From Oceanospirillaceae bacterium (lineage in GTDB: Bacteria > Pseudomonadota > Gammaproteobacteria > Pseudomonadales > Balneatricaceae), in contig JAGSHA010000247.1 in NCBI GenBank assembly GCA_023954795.1, forward strand, positions 1 through 5,291: DNA of 5,291 nt, in the 5' to 3' direction. Below are positions 5,051-5,291 of the stretch, piece after piece (the first letter of the stretch is position 1; every line of letters starts with the position of its first letter). A model generated the notes under the pieces. The model ran no database searches and was not told the DNA's origin. It saw only the letters and a list, made by a program, of their open reading frames with translations. The translations under genes were made by a program, and so were the position numbers.

Positions 5051-5291
5051 TTATAAAGAGCTTTTAATCCGATGCTGGCCCTTGTTTTTATGTTTTGAGA
5101 CAACCAGAAGGAGGCTGCTGGCAATGAGTATTAAGGTGCCGATTAATTGGTTGAATGAGAGCGGTTCGTGGAAAATTAACCAGCCAAATAAGGCAACAAA
5201 TACGGGTTCGATATAAAGCAGCCTATTAACCACAGATGTCTCTAAACGTTGAATAGTGCTAACGGTAAAAAATATAGCTAGGCAACCGGGA
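5051..5291 (-). CDS. EamA/DMT-family membrane transporter, C-terminal part (5' end outside window)
   Basis: The frame is open from the right edge of the window to a TAA at 5051-5053, giving about 79 residues. The GTG at 5233 is internal, since coding sequence of the same kind continues upstream of it. The core VNRLLYIEPVFVALFGWLIFHEPLSFNQLIGTLIL followed by ASSLLLVV is the classic end of an EamA repeat: a helix with EPVFVALFGWLIF, the short H/G-E-x-L-S loop, and a last helix starting IG. The tail SKHKNKGQHRIK is basic, typical of a cytoplasmic C-terminus. DMT proteins have ten helices in two EamA repeats and usually export amino acids or other metabolites; this piece covers the last two helices. 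The substrate is unknown. It runs in the same direction as the TRAP operon, but the 209-base gap argues against obligatory co-transcription. Confidence 0.88.
   Translation of the reverse strand, partial: PGCLAIFFTVSTIQRLETSVVNRLLYIEPVFVALFGWLIFHEPLSFNQLIGTLILIASSLLLVVSKHKNKGQHRIKSSL

Noticed and set aside
1..5291. CRISPR arrays, insertion sequences, phage genes, toxin-antitoxin pairs, tRNA genes
   Set aside because: No regularly spaced repeats of suitable length, no transposase or integrase coding sequence, no terminal inverted repeats around a gene, and no tRNA cloverleaf were seen on either strand.

Overview
The window looks like ordinary chromosome from a gammaproteobacterium, probably a marine or aquatic heterotroph of the Oceanospirillales type. 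That placement is an inference from gene content (a diguanylate cyclase, an Ada-like repair protein, a DctPQM TRAP transporter, a DMT exporter) and moderate GC content; nothing in the sequence fixes the genus. The left third (c-di-GMP and DNA repair genes) is visibly more GC-rich than the right end (TRAP upstream region and DMT gene). No rRNA, tRNA, insertion sequence, integrase or CRISPR array was seen.

Layout. 1-282 (+): the last 93 residues of a GGDEF diguanylate cyclase. 283-376: a convergent gap with a strong hairpin (330-361). 377-610 (-): an unrecognised 77-residue protein with a good ribosome binding site and a readable promoter (651-679); a perfect 15-bp palindrome covers its -35 box, and an 18-bp-period direct repeat lies upstream. 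837-1691 (-): an Ada-like protein fusing an AraC-type DNA-binding domain to an O6-methylguanine-DNA methyltransferase, without the usual N-terminal zinc/phosphotriester domain; its leader holds a long inverted repeat. 1851-1891: a 14-bp perfect stem between ada and the TRAP operon. 1900-4841 (-): a complete TRAP transporter operon, transcribed dctP, dctQ, dctM, with a hairpin between dctP and dctQ. 4842-5050: the operon's upstream region. 5051 to the right edge (-): the C-terminal end of an EamA/DMT-family membrane transporter.

How the genes work together. The only clear functional unit is the TRAP operon: a secreted solute-binding protein (DctP) delivers an organic acid or related solute to a DctQ-DctM permease driven by an ion gradient. 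No catabolic enzyme or regulator is in view, so the substrate cannot be named. The Ada-like gene, the small gene and the cyclase appear to be separate units.

Nothing here demonstrates a new system. The best leads are the unknown small gene with its palindrome-controlled promoter, and the inverted repeat in the leader of the truncated-architecture ada gene.
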